Source of the DNA: Polynucleobacter kasalickyi
GTDB taxonomy: Bacteria > Pseudomonadota > Gammaproteobacteria > Burkholderiales > Burkholderiaceae
Length of the DNA stretch: 64,000 nt
Direction of reading: 5' to 3'
NCBI RefSeq assembly: GCF_900176405.1
Contig: NZ_FWXJ01000013.1
Location: 1 to 64,000 of the forward strand
Within the stretch, counting starts at the first letter, position 1; the number at the start of each line of letters is the position of its first letter. Position numbers and translations under genes: made by a program. Below, piece by piece: positions 38,311 to 47,544 of this stretch. The notes below the pieces were generated by a model, which ran no database searches, was not told the origin of the DNA, and saw only the letters and a list, made by a program, of their open reading frames with translations.

Positions 38311-39209
38311 CTCCCTGAAGATCCGCCACCGCCAAAACCGCCTCCACGACCTCCACCAAAACCACCCCCACTAAAACCACCTCGTCCACCGCTAAACCCA
38401 CCTACCCCCCCAATACCATGCATACCTAGACCGCCGAGAAGGGTTGCGAAAAAACCAATCACAGCAGCTATCAAAGCGATACCAACTGTGCCCGTAATTA
38501 ACCACGCCAAGATGCCAGTAATACCAGCAGTTAGAGTCCCACCTAGAATATTCCCTACTAATTTTTTCAAGATAGATCCTACGAAAATTGCAACCATGAA
38601 AGCAATCATTAAAACGCCTTCAAAGCCATCATTTTGATTAGCTACCTGTTGAGCTCTGACAGGGGGAGGTAAGGCCTCTCCATTAATAATTTGTATTGAT
38701 TTATTAAGGCCGGCAATAATGCCCTCATAAAATAACCCTTGCTTCAAATAAGGGGTAATGATTTCACTGATGATTCTTTTAGTTGTTACATCCGTCAGAG
38801 CACCTTCCAAGCCATACCCTACCTCAAACCTTAGTTTTCGATCCTCTTTAGCAATGATTAATAACAGTCCATCATCAACTTTTTTCCGCCCCAACTTCCA
38901 CTGGTCCACAACCCGAATAGAAAACTGTTCAATCTCCTCCGGTTGAGTTGTCGGAAGGATTAACACTGCGATTTGTGTACCCCTTGCTTTCTCATAGGCG
39001 TTTAATTGATTCTCTAATGTAATTTTTTGGTCAGCCGTTAAGGTATTGGTTAGATCAGTAACCAAACTTTTCAAAGTAGGAATCTCTACTAGCCCTTCAT
39101 GTTGATGGGGCAAATCAGCAGGCTTACTTTGGCAAATAAAGGTCCCTAGAGCTAAACAAAGAATTAGCATCCATTTTGAAAAATAAGACGCTATGAATGA
39201 GTAATTCAT
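38304..39209 (-). CDS. YgcG-type TPM domain protein with Gly-rich tail
   Basis: 301 aa. Signal peptide (ILCLALGTFICQS, about 14-29), TPM domain about 45-170 (RGTQIAVLILPTT, VDDGLLLIIAKEDRKLRFEV), two membrane segments around 198-260, and a Gly/Ser/Phe-rich low-complexity C-terminus ending SSGSW. This is the YgcG architecture. Partner of LemA, whose gene lies 11 bp upstream. Exact role unknown. Confidence 0.9.
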   Translation of the reverse strand: MNYSFIASYFSKWMLILCLALGTFICQSKPADLPHQHEGLVEIPTLKSLVTDLTNTLTADQKITLENQLNAYEKARGTQIAVLILPTTQPEEIEQFSIRVVDQWKLGRKKVDDGLLLIIAKEDRKLRFEVGYGLEGALTDVTTKRIISEIITPYLKQGLFYEGIIAGLNKSIQIINGEALPPPVRAQQVANQNDGFEGVLMIAFMVAIFVGSILKKLVGNILGGTLTAGITGILAWLITGTVGIALIAAVIGFFATLLGGLGMHGIGGVGGFSGGRGGFSGGGFGGGRGGGFGGGGSSGSW

Positions 39210-39220
39210 TAATTAATTAA

Positions 39221-39829
39221 TTATTTGTTTGAATTAAAGTCGACCGTTGGTGCTTTTGATATGGCAGCTTCATTTTCAACGGTGAAGTTCTCTTTCGGTT
39301 TATATCCAAACATCATTGCAGTCAAATTATTGGGAAAGGTTCTAACATTAACGTTGTACTCTTGAACTGCTTTGATATACCTATTTCTAGCAACTGTAAT
39401 ACGATTTTCCGTACCCTCAAGTTGAGCAGAAAGATCTCTAAAGGTAGCGTCCGACTTTAATTGAGGATAGTTTTCAGAAACCACCATCAAGCGTGACAAA
39501 CTACCTTTTAATTCATTTTGAGCGGCCAAGAACTTTTTAAAGGCTTCAGGATCATTAACCAATTCAGAAGTAGCCTGTATCGTACCCACTTTAGCTCTTG
39601 CTTCGGTTACTTGAGTAAGGACATCTTTTTCTTGGTTAGCATAACCTTTTACGGTATTGACTAAATTAGGGATTAAGTCTGATCTTCTCTGGTATTGATT
39701 CAACACCTCAGACCAATTAGCTTTAATCTGCTCATCAGCAGTTTGGAAGCTATTGTAACCACAGCCGGTTAAGGTCAAAACCATCAAAATACTGATGAGG
39801 AAGGAAAATGATGTTTTAATAAATCGCAT
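39221..39829 (-). CDS. lemA: LemA family lipoprotein
   Basis: 202 aa. Lipobox LTGC with lipidated Cys23 (ILMVLTLTGCGYN); then the LemA helical domain: NWSEVLNQYQRRSDLIPNLV, YIKAVQEYNVNVRTFPNNL and MFGYKPKENFTVE at the end. First in the operon lemA-TPM-TPM, with AAGGA upstream of the ATG. Confidence 0.94.
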   Translation of the reverse strand: MRFIKTSFSFLISILMVLTLTGCGYNSFQTADEQIKANWSEVLNQYQRRSDLIPNLVNTVKGYANQEKDVLTQVTEARAKVGTIQATSELVNDPEAFKKFLAAQNELKGSLSRLMVVSENYPQLKSDATFRDLSAQLEGTENRITVARNRYIKAVQEYNVNVRTFPNNLTAMMFGYKPKENFTVENEAAISKAPTVDFNSNK

Positions 39830-39900
39830 ATTTAAATCCTTTTTAACTAGTAAATGAATATAGTAATTATTTAATCATCCAGAAACTGACAAAGAAAGTT

Positions 39901-40578
39901 TCACTCACTTAATGTACCACTATTGAGGCGAAAAATCCTATCGCATTGATTTGCCAAATTTAAATCATGAGTCACCAAAATAATGGTTGTCTTTAATTTT
40001 TGATTGAGTTGAAACAACAAATCTGTGACAACATTGCCGTTTTGAGCATCTAGGCTTCCCGTAGGCTCATCGACAAATAGTATTTCTGGATCATTGATAA
40101 ATGCTCTAGCAAGAGCAACACGTTGTTGCTCTCCACCAGATAATGTATTGGGATAAGCACTCATGCGGTGACTCAGGCCAACTTTTTCCAATAAGAGCTT
40201 CGCTTTCAGCTCAAAACTTTCACTTAATTTCCCTGAGATCTCAATGGGTAATAAAACATTTTCGAATACACTTAATTCAGGAATTAATAAAAAATTTTGA
40301 AACAGAAATCCAACCCGGTTTTTTCTAAGATTTGCCCTCTCGTTTTCATTCAAGTCTGAAAGTAATTCGCCAAAGAGTTTCACCTCGCCCGTGTAATCCG
40401 AATCTAAACCCGCTAAAATACTCAATAAGGTGGTTTTACCAGAACCAGAGCTTCCTAAAAAAGCGATCTTCTCCCCTGGGAATATTTCTAAATTAATATC
40501 CTTGAGAATTTCGATTTTTCCAGTTCCCTGTTGGACTTCTTTGGCAAGATTTTTTGCTGAGATATAAGAGTCAATCAT
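39901..40578 (-). CDS. ybbA: ABC transporter ATPase, LolD/YbbA type
   Basis: 225 aa. Walker A FLGSSGSGKTTLLS (about 36-49), Q-loop region VGFLFQNFLLIPELS, signature LSGGEQQRVALARAF and Walker B ILFVDEPTGSLD. Same MacB/LolD clade as YbbA; the YbbA name rests on the divergent tesA next door, as in E. coli. The FtsX-like permease YbbP that normally follows is absent: lemA comes next. So the partner permease is encoded elsewhere or lost. Confidence 0.88.
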   Translation of the reverse strand: MIDSYISAKNLAKEVQQGTGKIEILKDINLEIFPGEKIAFLGSSGSGKTTLLSILAGLDSDYTGEVKLFGELLSDLNENERANLRKNRVGFLFQNFLLIPELSVFENVLLPIEISGKLSESFELKAKLLLEKVGLSHRMSAYPNTLSGGEQQRVALARAFINDPEILFVDEPTGSLDAQNGNVVTDLLFQLNQKLKTTIILVTHDLNLANQCDRIFRLNSGTLSE

Positions 40579-40613
40579 TTCTATTGTGTCATTAAATTAT
40601 TGAGGTACTTGGG

Positions 40614-41252
40614 ATGTTTCGAAGATTTTGTAGTTTGTTCATTGTATTGCTAAGTTTGATTATTTCATCTTCTATCACTTATGCCCAAGGAAATACTAAG
40701 GGTACTTCAGCTATTTTGGTTCTTGGTGATAGTATTTCAGCTGGTTATGGGGTGGTTAACGGCAAGGCATGGGTAGACCTTATTCAACAACAATTAATCG
40801 CCAAGCAATCGCCTTATTTCATGATTAATGCCAGCATTAGTGGTGACACAAGCTCAGGAGGAGTGTCTCGAATTCCAGCATTACTAGAGAAGCACCATCC
40901 CAAAATTGTCATCCTTGAATTAGGGGCAAATGACACCCTGAGGGGCTTTCAAATTGAACAGACCGAGTTAAATCTTCAAAAAATCATTAACCTCAACAAA
41001 CAATATCTTGCTAAGACGATGCTAGTTGGTATGAAAATACCGAATAATTATGGTGAAAAATATACGCAAAAAATTGAGTTGATGTATCAACGTTTAGCGA
41101 GGGCCAATAACTTAGTATTTATCCCATTTCTGCTTGAAAAATTTGCCCTTAAAAGAGAGTTTTTTCAAGATGATGGGATCCACCCAACTACCCTCGCCCA
41201 ACCATTGATTTCTCAAACTGTCGCAGAGAAATTATTTCCGATGCTGAATTAA
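40614..41252 (+). CDS. tesA: Arylesterase / thioesterase I (SGNH family)
   Basis: 212 aa. Signal peptide of about 24 residues. SGNH blocks: LVLGDSISAGYG (Ser nucleophile), SGDTSSGG (Gly), ELGANDTLRG (Asn) and DGIHPTTLAQ (Asp-His). Periplasmic multifunctional esterase. Divergent from ybbA with only 35 bp between starts, and convergent with ppiD, the stop codons overlapping. Confidence 0.94.
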   Translation: MFRRFCSLFIVLLSLIISSSITYAQGNTKGTSAILVLGDSISAGYGVVNGKAWVDLIQQQLIAKQSPYFMINASISGDTSSGGVSRIPALLEKHHPKIVILELGANDTLRGFQIEQTELNLQKIINLNKQYLAKTMLVGMKIPNNYGEKYTQKIELMYQRLARANNLVFIPFLLEKFALKREFFQDDGIHPTTLAQPLISQTVAEKLFPMLN

Positions 41253-42700
41253 AAAGAAGACTTCAAAAACTTCACTGTTGAACGATCTTTGATATTTTCT
41301 AAGTACGCAGCAATCTCGGCTTGATTAGTCAAAACACCGATTTGTTGATACTGCTGTAATAAAACGTTTGGATTTGACTTTTCACCAGGCCGAACTTGAT
41401 TAATTTTGTAAATCGCAAATCCACTTCCAGGAATATTACTTGACACCACTTTAGGTAAAGCGTCTTCCTTCGCATTGAAAATTCTCTCAAATGGCTCACC
41501 AGCCAAATCGGCCGGACGATTTCTTGAAACCCAAATTGGTTTCGTGAATTCTTTAGAGTTAATTTTTTGGGTAGGATCGGTTTGTAATTTTGCGAAAACT
41601 TCCATTCCTGCTTTAATAGCGGCTTCTTCAGCCTTCTTGAGGGCAACAATTTTTTCAATATCTGCTTTTACCTTCTCAAAAGGCAGAGTTGCAGCTGGGT
41701 GATTTTGGACAACACGCGCGGCGACTAAGACACCAGGAGATACTTCAATGGCTTCAATGTTCTTACCTGATTTTAAAGAGTCTTCTTTGAAAATTGCTTG
41801 TAAAAGCTTTGCTTGATTTAATGGATGAGACTTAGGTAAGTTAGATAAACCCCGCGTAGTTAAATCAGCCTGAGATTCAATTTTTAATTTAAATGTATCC
41901 GCGGTAGGCTTTAAGCTATCGGCTTGTTCATAAACCATATTAGCGAACTGATCCGCTTTTTTAGCAAAGGTTGTTTCATCCTCACCTTGCTTACTAAAAG
42001 TAATATATTCAACATCAACTGATGGGGTTGATTGAAACTGAGCTGGGTTTGCTTGATAGTAATCAGAAATATCACTGTCTTGAACTTGAACCGTTTTTAG
42101 ATAGTCATTCGAAGTAAAAAACATTGCTTGGACTTCCCTTTCGGTACTCATCGAAGTAATAATTCTGTCTGAAATTTTACTAGAGGAAATAACAACTCCA
42201 TTACTACTTAAGGCATTTTGCAAGGAACCATTCATTATTTCACTACGTTTAATCGCTTCAAACTGCGATACAGTAAGTCCGTTATTTTCTAATAACTGGC
42301 GATATTTATCCGTATCAATTGAACCGTCGCTTTTCTTGAGTGCAACAATTTCTGGAAATTTTAATAATTCTTTTGCCAACATTTCAGAAGATACTTGCAA
42401 ATTCAAATCTTTAATATCAAAAGCCAACAATTTTTGTTGAATCAACTGATTCAAGATGGCATTTTTAAATGCTGGAGTTTGGGCTAGGCTTTGATTAGAA
42501 CCCAAACGACTCGATTGACTTTTAACTGCATTATCAAGTTCAAGTTGAGTAATCGTCAGGTCACCAATTTTGACAATATCGTTATTACTTGTCGAAAATC
42601 CTTTATAACTTTCAATTCCCAAAAAGACAAATGAAGGGAAAATTAAAACTAAAAGGATTGCTTGCAGAATTTTTTGGTGTTGACGAACGGAATCAAACAT
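41249..42700 (-). CDS. ppiD: Peptidyl-prolyl isomerase PpiD-like, membrane-anchored
   Basis: 483 aa from ATG 42700. The open frame can be extended to 42799, but that part is translated tRNA-Val and is rejected. N-terminal membrane anchor (residues about 12-30, ILLVLIFPSFVFLGI), SurA-like N-terminal domain, a parvulin-like region around 225-350, and C-terminal domain. PpiD is an inner-membrane periplasmic folding helper near the Sec translocon. tRNA-Val and lon lie directly upstream, as lon-ppiD do in E. coli. Confidence 0.9.
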   Translation of the reverse strand: MFDSVRQHQKILQAILLVLIFPSFVFLGIESYKGFSTSNNDIVKIGDLTITQLELDNAVKSQSSRLGSNQSLAQTPAFKNAILNQLIQQKLLAFDIKDLNLQVSSEMLAKELLKFPEIVALKKSDGSIDTDKYRQLLENNGLTVSQFEAIKRSEIMNGSLQNALSSNGVVISSSKISDRIITSMSTEREVQAMFFTSNDYLKTVQVQDSDISDYYQANPAQFQSTPSVDVEYITFSKQGEDETTFAKKADQFANMVYEQADSLKPTADTFKLKIESQADLTTRGLSNLPKSHPLNQAKLLQAIFKEDSLKSGKNIEAIEVSPGVLVAARVVQNHPAATLPFEKVKADIEKIVALKKAEEAAIKAGMEVFAKLQTDPTQKINSKEFTKPIWVSRNRPADLAGEPFERIFNAKEDALPKVVSSNIPGSGFAIYKINQVRPGEKSNPNVLLQQYQQIGVLTNQAEIAAYLENIKDRSTVKFLKSSF

Positions 42701-42738
42701 AGGGATTGGGTTAGTTATTGAAAAATGATAGGAGGATT

Positions 42739-42814
42739 TGGTGGGTGCTGACGGGATCGAACCGCCGACATTCTGCGTGTAAGGCAGACGCTCTACCATC
42801 TGAGCTAAGCACCC
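42739..42814 (-). tRNA. tRNA-Val (UAC)
   Basis: 76 nt with encoded CCA (42739-42741). Acceptor arms GGGTGCT / AGCACCC, D arm TAGCTCAGATGGTAGAGC, anticodon loop CTTACAC (anticodon TAC), T arm GGCGGTTCGATCCCGTC. Between lon and ppiD on the same strand, so it may be cotranscribed with ppiD, whose ATG is 38 bp further on. Confidence 0.97.
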
Positions 42815-42839
42815 TTATCTATTGATTGTCAAAATTTTA

Positions 42840-42845
42840 ATTATA
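42840..42845 (-). promoter_or_regulatory. Candidate -10 element for tRNA-Val
   Basis: TATAAT on the minus strand 25 bp before the tRNA 5' end; -35 match weak. A perfect TTGACA also occurs (complement of 42827-42832), but its -10 would fall inside the tRNA. Confidence 0.3.
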
Positions 42846-42893
42846 AAGGAATGATGATACATGAACTACGTAAAACACCAAACTTTTAATTAA

Positions 42894-42939
42894 ATTGAGA
42901 CTGGAATAACTAAGAAAAATATTATAACCCAATCTCAAT
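42894..42939. repeat. Inverted repeat downstream of lon
   Basis: ATTGAGACTGG (42894-42904) pairs with CCAATCTCAAT (42929-42939) over 11 bp with one G-U on the transcript; 24-nt loop containing a TATAAT on the minus strand. Starts 8 bp after the lon stop. May end the lon transcript, though no clean U tract follows. Confidence 0.4.
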
Positions 42940-42946
42940 CAAAAAA

Positions 42947-45358
42947 TCAATGCTTTATCACCCCTGTTTCATCTTTTACTACATTTGTTTCTTTCGTAAT
43001 TGCAGCAACTTCCTCCGGAAGAGCCTCTGGCTTGCGTTCTAGGGCTTTCTCAAGAACTTTATCAATCCAACGAACAGGAATAATTTCAATAGCATTTTTA
43101 ACGTTATCAGGGATTTCAGTCAAATCTTTTACATTCTCTTCTGGGATTAAGACCACTTTAATACCACCCCTATGAGCTGCAAGAAGTTTTTCTTTGAGAC
43201 CACCAATCGGTAACACTTCGCCTCTTAGAGTGATCTCTCCAGTCATCGCCACATCGGCGCGCACTGGAATACCAGTAAGAATCGAAACTAATGCCGTGGT
43301 GATAGCAATACCAGCTGAAGGACCATCTTTTGGAGTTGCACCTTCAGGGAAATGGATATGGATATCCTTTTTCTCAAACAACTCTTCTTTAATCCCGAGT
43401 TCTCTTGATCGTGACCGAACAACTGAACGAGCGGCCTCAACAGATTCTTTCATTACATCACCAATTGAACCTGTTCGAGTGATTACACCTTTACCAGGCA
43501 TGAGTGCTGCTTCGATAGTTAACAAATCACCACCAACCTCAGTCCAAGCTAAGCCAGTTACCTGACCTAATTGATTTTCTTTACTTGCAAGGCCATAGTC
43601 ATATCGTTTTACTGATAAGAATTTTTCCAAATTATCTGAATTGACAATAACAGGGGCTAACTCTTTTTTCAATAAAAGCATTTTTACAACTTTACGACAA
43701 ATCTTACTGATTTCTCGCTCAAGAGCACGAACACCAGCTTCACGTGTGTAGTAGCGAATGATATCTAAAATTGCAGATTCTTGAACCTCTATCTCTCCCT
43801 TACGCAAGCCATTATTTTTAATTTGCTTTTGTAAAAGATACTTCATAGCAATATGCGTTTTCTCGTCTTCCGTATAACCCGCTAGACGAATCACTTCCAT
43901 ACGATCAAGGAGAGGGACAGGAATATTGAGCGAGTTTGATGTCGCAACAAACATGACATCTGAGAGATCAAAATCAACCTCGACATAATGATCTTGGAAC
44001 GTATGATTCTGTTCAGGATCTAAGACCTCTAACATGGCACTTGCTGGGTCACCACGAAAATCTGAGCCCATCTTATCAATTTCATCTAACAAGAATAAGG
44101 GATTTCTGACTCCAGCCTTAGTGAGGCTTGACAAAATCTTCCCTGGCATCGAACCAATATAAGTTCTACGATGACCGCGAATTTCAGATTCATCGCGAAC
44201 ACCACCTAAAGCCATCCGAATAAATTTGCGGTTAGTTGCTTTTGCAATTGATTGACCTAGGGATGTTTTACCAACACCTGGAGGACCAACTAAACATAAA
44301 ATCGGTGCTTTCACTTTATCAACACGTTGTTGAACTGCTAGATACTCAAGAATTCTCTCTTTAACTTTATCTAACCCATAATGATCGTCGTTCAATACAT
44401 TCTCAGCATTAACTAAATCATTATTGACTTTACTTTTCTTTTTCCAAGGCAAGTTAATTAAAGTGTCTAAATAATTGCGAACAACGGTTGCTTCCGCAGA
44501 CATTGGGGACATTAACTTTAATTTTTTTAATTCTGATTCAGCTTTTTTTAGAGCTTCTTTTGGCATCTTCGCCGCAATGATATTTTTCTCTAACTCTTCG
44601 AGATCTGCACCCTCTTCACCATCGCCTAATTCTTTTTGGATTGCTTTGACTTGTTCATTTAGATAGTATTCGCGCTGACTTTTCTCCATCTGACGCTTTA
44701 CACGACCACGAATACGCTTTTCAACTTGAAGAATATCGATTTCACTCTCAAGTTGACCTAATAGACTTTCGAGACGCTTAATTACATCACCCATTTCAAG
44801 CAATAACTGTTTTTGATCCAATTTAATTGGCAAATGAGCACAAATCGTATCGGCAAGTCTACTTGCATCATCAATACTACTTAATGATGCCAAAATTTCT
44901 TGTGGAATCTTTTTATTGAGTTTTACGTACTGATCAAATTGAGCTACGATCGCTCTTTTTAAAGCTTCCGTTTCTGATTGATCAACTACTTCAACTGAAT
45001 GGGGTACAACTTCACAACTAAAGTAACCGAGAGCATCTTCAATTTGATTAATTTGAGCGCGTTGAGTACCTTCCACTAGAACTTTCACAGTTCCATCGGG
45101 TAGTTTTAGCATCTGCAAAATATTAGCGATGCAGCCTACTTCATAGAGATCTGCAACCGTGGGTTCGTCTTTTGAAGCAGTTTTTTGAGCAACCAATAGA
45201 ATGCTTTTGCCAGATTCCATTGCAGCTTCAAGTGCTTTGATCGATTTAGGTCTGCCAACAAACAATGGCATTACCATATGAGGAAAAACCACCACATCTC
45301 TCAATGGTAGAAGTGGCAATTGAATTGGTTGAGTGGGTAATAACAAGTTGCCTGGCAT
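42947..45358 (-). CDS. lon: ATP-dependent protease La
   Basis: 803 aa, standard LonA length. N-terminal LON domain ([20 protein letters not shown]), coiled region, AAA+ module with Walker [13 protein letters not shown] and [18 protein letters not shown], and protease domain with catalytic Ser in [10 protein letters not shown] and Lys in [14 protein letters not shown]. Degrades misfolded and regulatory proteins. GGAGA before the ATG. A sigma32-like promoter lies at 45408-45435, consistent with heat-shock control. clpX is upstream across a 151-bp gap. Confidence 0.98.
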   Translation of the reverse strand: MPGNLLLPTQPIQLPLLPLRDVVVFPHMVMPLFVGRPKSIKALEAAMESGKSILLVAQKTASKDEPTVADLYEVGCIANILQMLKLPDGTVKVLVEGTQRAQINQIEDALGYFSCEVVPHSVEVVDQSETEALKRAIVAQFDQYVKLNKKIPQEILASLSSIDDASRLADTICAHLPIKLDQKQLLLEMGDVIKRLESLLGQLESEIDILQVEKRIRGRVKRQMEKSQREYYLNEQVKAIQKELGDGEEGADLEELEKNIIAAKMPKEALKKAESELKKLKLMSPMSAEATVVRNYLDTLINLPWKKKSKVNNDLVNAENVLNDDHYGLDKVKERILEYLAVQQRVDKVKAPILCLVGPPGVGKTSLGQSIAKATNRKFIRMALGGVRDESEIRGHRRTYIGSMPGKILSSLTKAGVRNPLFLLDEIDKMGSDFRGDPASAMLEVLDPEQNHTFQDHYVEVDFDLSDVMFVATSNSLNIPVPLLDRMEVIRLAGYTEDEKTHIAMKYLLQKQIKNNGLRKGEIEVQESAILDIIRYYTREAGVRALEREISKICRKVVKMLLLKKELAPVIVNSDNLEKFLSVKRYDYGLASKENQLGQVTGLAWTEVGGDLLTIEAALMPGKGVITRTGSIGDVMKESVEAARSVVRSRSRELGIKEELFEKKDIHIHFPEGATPKDGPSAGIAITTALVSILTGIPVRADVAMTGEITLRGEVLPIGGLKEKLLAAHRGGIKVVLIPEENVKDLTEIPDNVKNAIEIIPVRWIDKVLEKALERKPEALPEEVAAITKETNVVKDETGVIKH

Positions 45359-45407
45359 TTAAATCTCCAAAAGTCGGAATTTTGTAAAAATATTGAACTT
45401 GCTTATA

Positions 45408-45435
45408 AGATAGGGTCTAAATTTGGGATTACAAG
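45408..45435 (-). promoter_or_regulatory. Candidate sigma32 (RpoH) heat-shock promoter of lon
   Basis: On the minus strand CTTGTAA (45429-45435) and CCTATCT (45408-45414), separated by 14 bp. Against the sigma32 consensus CTTGAAA - CCCATNT each half has one mismatch. The transcription start would fall near 45400, about 40 nt before the lon ATG. Confidence 0.6.
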
Positions 45436-45509
45436 TCTAGAATACACTTTTTTATCAAAAGTTTAAAAATCAAAGTGCTATTTTGACACTTTCGCGTCTA
45501 AATTAGGTC

Positions 45510-46856
45510 TCAAGCCGCAGAACTAGCTGATTTATAAACAATCACTGGGTCTCCACCTTCAATGCAATTTAGATCTATGACAACCTTTTCAACATCTGTC
45601 TGAGATGGCAAATCGTACATGACATTCAGAAGAGTCGCCTCGACAATGGACCTCAATCCTCGAGCACCAGTATTTCTAATCATTGCTTTTTTAGCAATCG
45701 CGTGCAAGGCTTCATCTCTAAACTCTAAAGCCACCCCTTCGAGGCCAAATAAAGCTTGATATTGCTTGACGAGGGCATTTTTAGGTTCAGTTAGAATTTG
45801 AATTAAAGCATCTTCATCCAGTTGGGTAAGAGTCGCAGTAACTGGTAAACGACCAATTAACTCCGGAATCAAACCAAATTTAATCAGATCTTCTGGCTCT
45901 ACATTCTTAATAAGCTCACCAAAATTTCTAATATCTTTACTTTGAACTTCAGCATTAAAACCTATACCAGTCTTAGTATTGCGTTGGTTAATGATTTTTT
46001 CAAGTCCATCAAAAGCACCACCACAAATAAACAAAATATTTGTAGTGTCAATTTGTAAGAACTCTTGATTTGGATGTTTTCTACCACCTTGGGGTGGAAT
46101 AGAAGCCATGGTACCCTCAACAAGTTTCAAGAGAGCCTGTTGAACACCTTCACCAGAAACATCTCTTGTGATCGATGGATTTTCAGATTTACGAGAAATC
46201 TTGTCAATTTCATCTATGTAAACGATACCTTTTTGAGCTTTTTCGACATCATAACTACAAGCCTGCAATAGTTTTTGAATAATATTTTCAACGTCTTCAC
46301 CTACATAACCAGCTTCTGTCAAAGTAGTTGCATCAGCCATCACAAAAGGCACATCGAGCATTCTTGCTAAAGATTGCGCCAGCAATGTCTTACCAGATCC
46401 TGTTGGGCCAATTAATAAAATATTACTTTTGGCTAACTCAACACCATTAATTAATGCTGATTTTTTTACAGGTGGAGCAGACTCCTTGGCATCCTTACTA
46501 TCTTTCGACTCACTTTTTTGAGCGGAAGAACTCTGAACAGGCTTAAGGTTATTCAGTCTTTTGTAATGGTTGTAAACAGCAACTGCTAATGTTTTTTTGG
46601 CTTGATCTTGACCAATTACATATTGATCAAGATTTTGCCGAATTTCTTTTGGTGATGGTAGAGGCTGATTTTTAGAATCATCTTTTGAATCAGCGTTTGA
46701 TTTACCACCCTCAGCAATGACTTCGTTACACAAAGCCACGCATTCATCGCAAATGAATACTGAGGGTCCCGCAATCATGCGAACAACTTCATCGTGGTTT
46801 TTACCACAAAATGAACAGATTAAATTGCTATTTGAGTTATCAGATTTGTTGCTCAT
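45510..46856 (-). CDS. clpX: ATP-dependent Clp protease ATP-binding subunit ClpX
   Basis: 448 aa. N-terminal C4 zinc domain ([10 protein letters not shown] and [13 protein letters not shown]), Walker [16 protein letters not shown], Walker [11 protein letters not shown], pore and IGF-loop region ([11 protein letters not shown]). An insertion of roughly 25 Lys/Ser-rich residues ([16 protein letters not shown]) precedes the AAA+ core, in a segment that varies in other ClpX. Unfolds substrates for ClpP. 13 bp after clpP. Confidence 0.98.
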   Translation of the reverse strand: MSNKSDNSNSNLICSFCGKNHDEVVRMIAGPSVFICDECVALCNEVIAEGGKSNADSKDDSKNQPLPSPKEIRQNLDQYVIGQDQAKKTLAVAVYNHYKRLNNLKPVQSSSAQKSESKDSKDAKESAPPVKKSALINGVELAKSNILLIGPTGSGKTLLAQSLARMLDVPFVMADATTLTEAGYVGEDVENIIQKLLQACSYDVEKAQKGIVYIDEIDKISRKSENPSITRDVSGEGVQQALLKLVEGTMASIPPQGGRKHPNQEFLQIDTTNILFICGGAFDGLEKIINQRNTKTGIGFNAEVQSKDIRNFGELIKNVEPEDLIKFGLIPELIGRLPVTATLTQLDEDALIQILTEPKNALVKQYQALFGLEGVALEFRDEALHAIAKKAMIRNTGARGLRSIVEATLLNVMYDLPSQTDVEKVVIDLNCIEGGDPVIVYKSASSAA

Positions 46857-46869
46857 TGATTCTTATCAA

Positions 46870-47496
46870 TTACCTTGATGTAATTACCTTATCAATCAAA
46901 CCATATTCTTTTGCTTGTTCAGCAGACATGAAATTATCTCTATCTGTGTCTTTAGCAATTGTTTCTATAGTCTGACCAGTTCTGTTTGCTAAAATGCCAT
47001 TGAGTTGTTCTCTCAGATACAAAATTTCTCTTGCTTGAATCTCAATATCTGAGGCTTGACCTCTTGCTCCACCCAAAGGTTGATGAATCATGACCCTTGA
47101 GTTAGGTAATGCAAAACGCTTATCTTTCTCGCCAGCACATAGTAAAAAAGCACCCATACTAGCAGCCATTCCCATACAAAGGGTACTCACTTGGGGCTTA
47201 ATAAAATTCATGGTGTCATATATTGCCAACCCAGCTGAAACTGATCCACCAGGAGAGTTAATATACAAGGAAATATCTTTGTCAGGATTTTCGCTTTCCA
47301 AGAACAACATTTGAGCAATCACCAAATTAGCAGTTTGATCATTGACTTCGCCAACCAAAAATATAACTCTTTCACGGAGTAAACGTGAATAAATATCATA
47401 TGCACGCTCACCACGACCTGACGTTTCAATAACCATCGGCACAAGCCCTAAAGCCTGAGGGGATTGGTATAAATCTTGATAAGTATTTGAAGTCAT
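46870..47496 (-). CDS. clpP: ATP-dependent Clp protease proteolytic subunit
   Basis: 208 aa. Catalytic triad Ser113 (GMAASMGAF), His138 (MIHQPLGG) and an Asp in DTDRDNFMS (about 187). N-terminal propeptide region ahead of [19 protein letters not shown]. Middle gene of tig-clpP-clpX. Confidence 0.98.
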   Translation of the reverse strand: MTSNTYQDLYQSPQALGLVPMVIETSGRGERAYDIYSRLLRERVIFLVGEVNDQTANLVIAQMLFLESENPDKDISLYINSPGGSVSAGLAIYDTMNFIKPQVSTLCMGMAASMGAFLLCAGEKDKRFALPNSRVMIHQPLGGARGQASDIEIQAREILYLREQLNGILANRTGQTIETIAKDTDRDNFMSAEQAKEYGLIDKVITSR

Positions 47497-47544
47497 TTTA
47501 TTTTCCGAGTGAATATTATTGTATTAGTAATAACTTTAGCACTT

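Noticed and set aside
42701..42799. 33-residue extension of PpiD
   Set aside because: It is the translation of tRNA-Val and its flank.
43194..43565. 123-aa plus-strand frame opposite lon
   Set aside because: Mirror of the conserved lon protease domain; no independent evidence.
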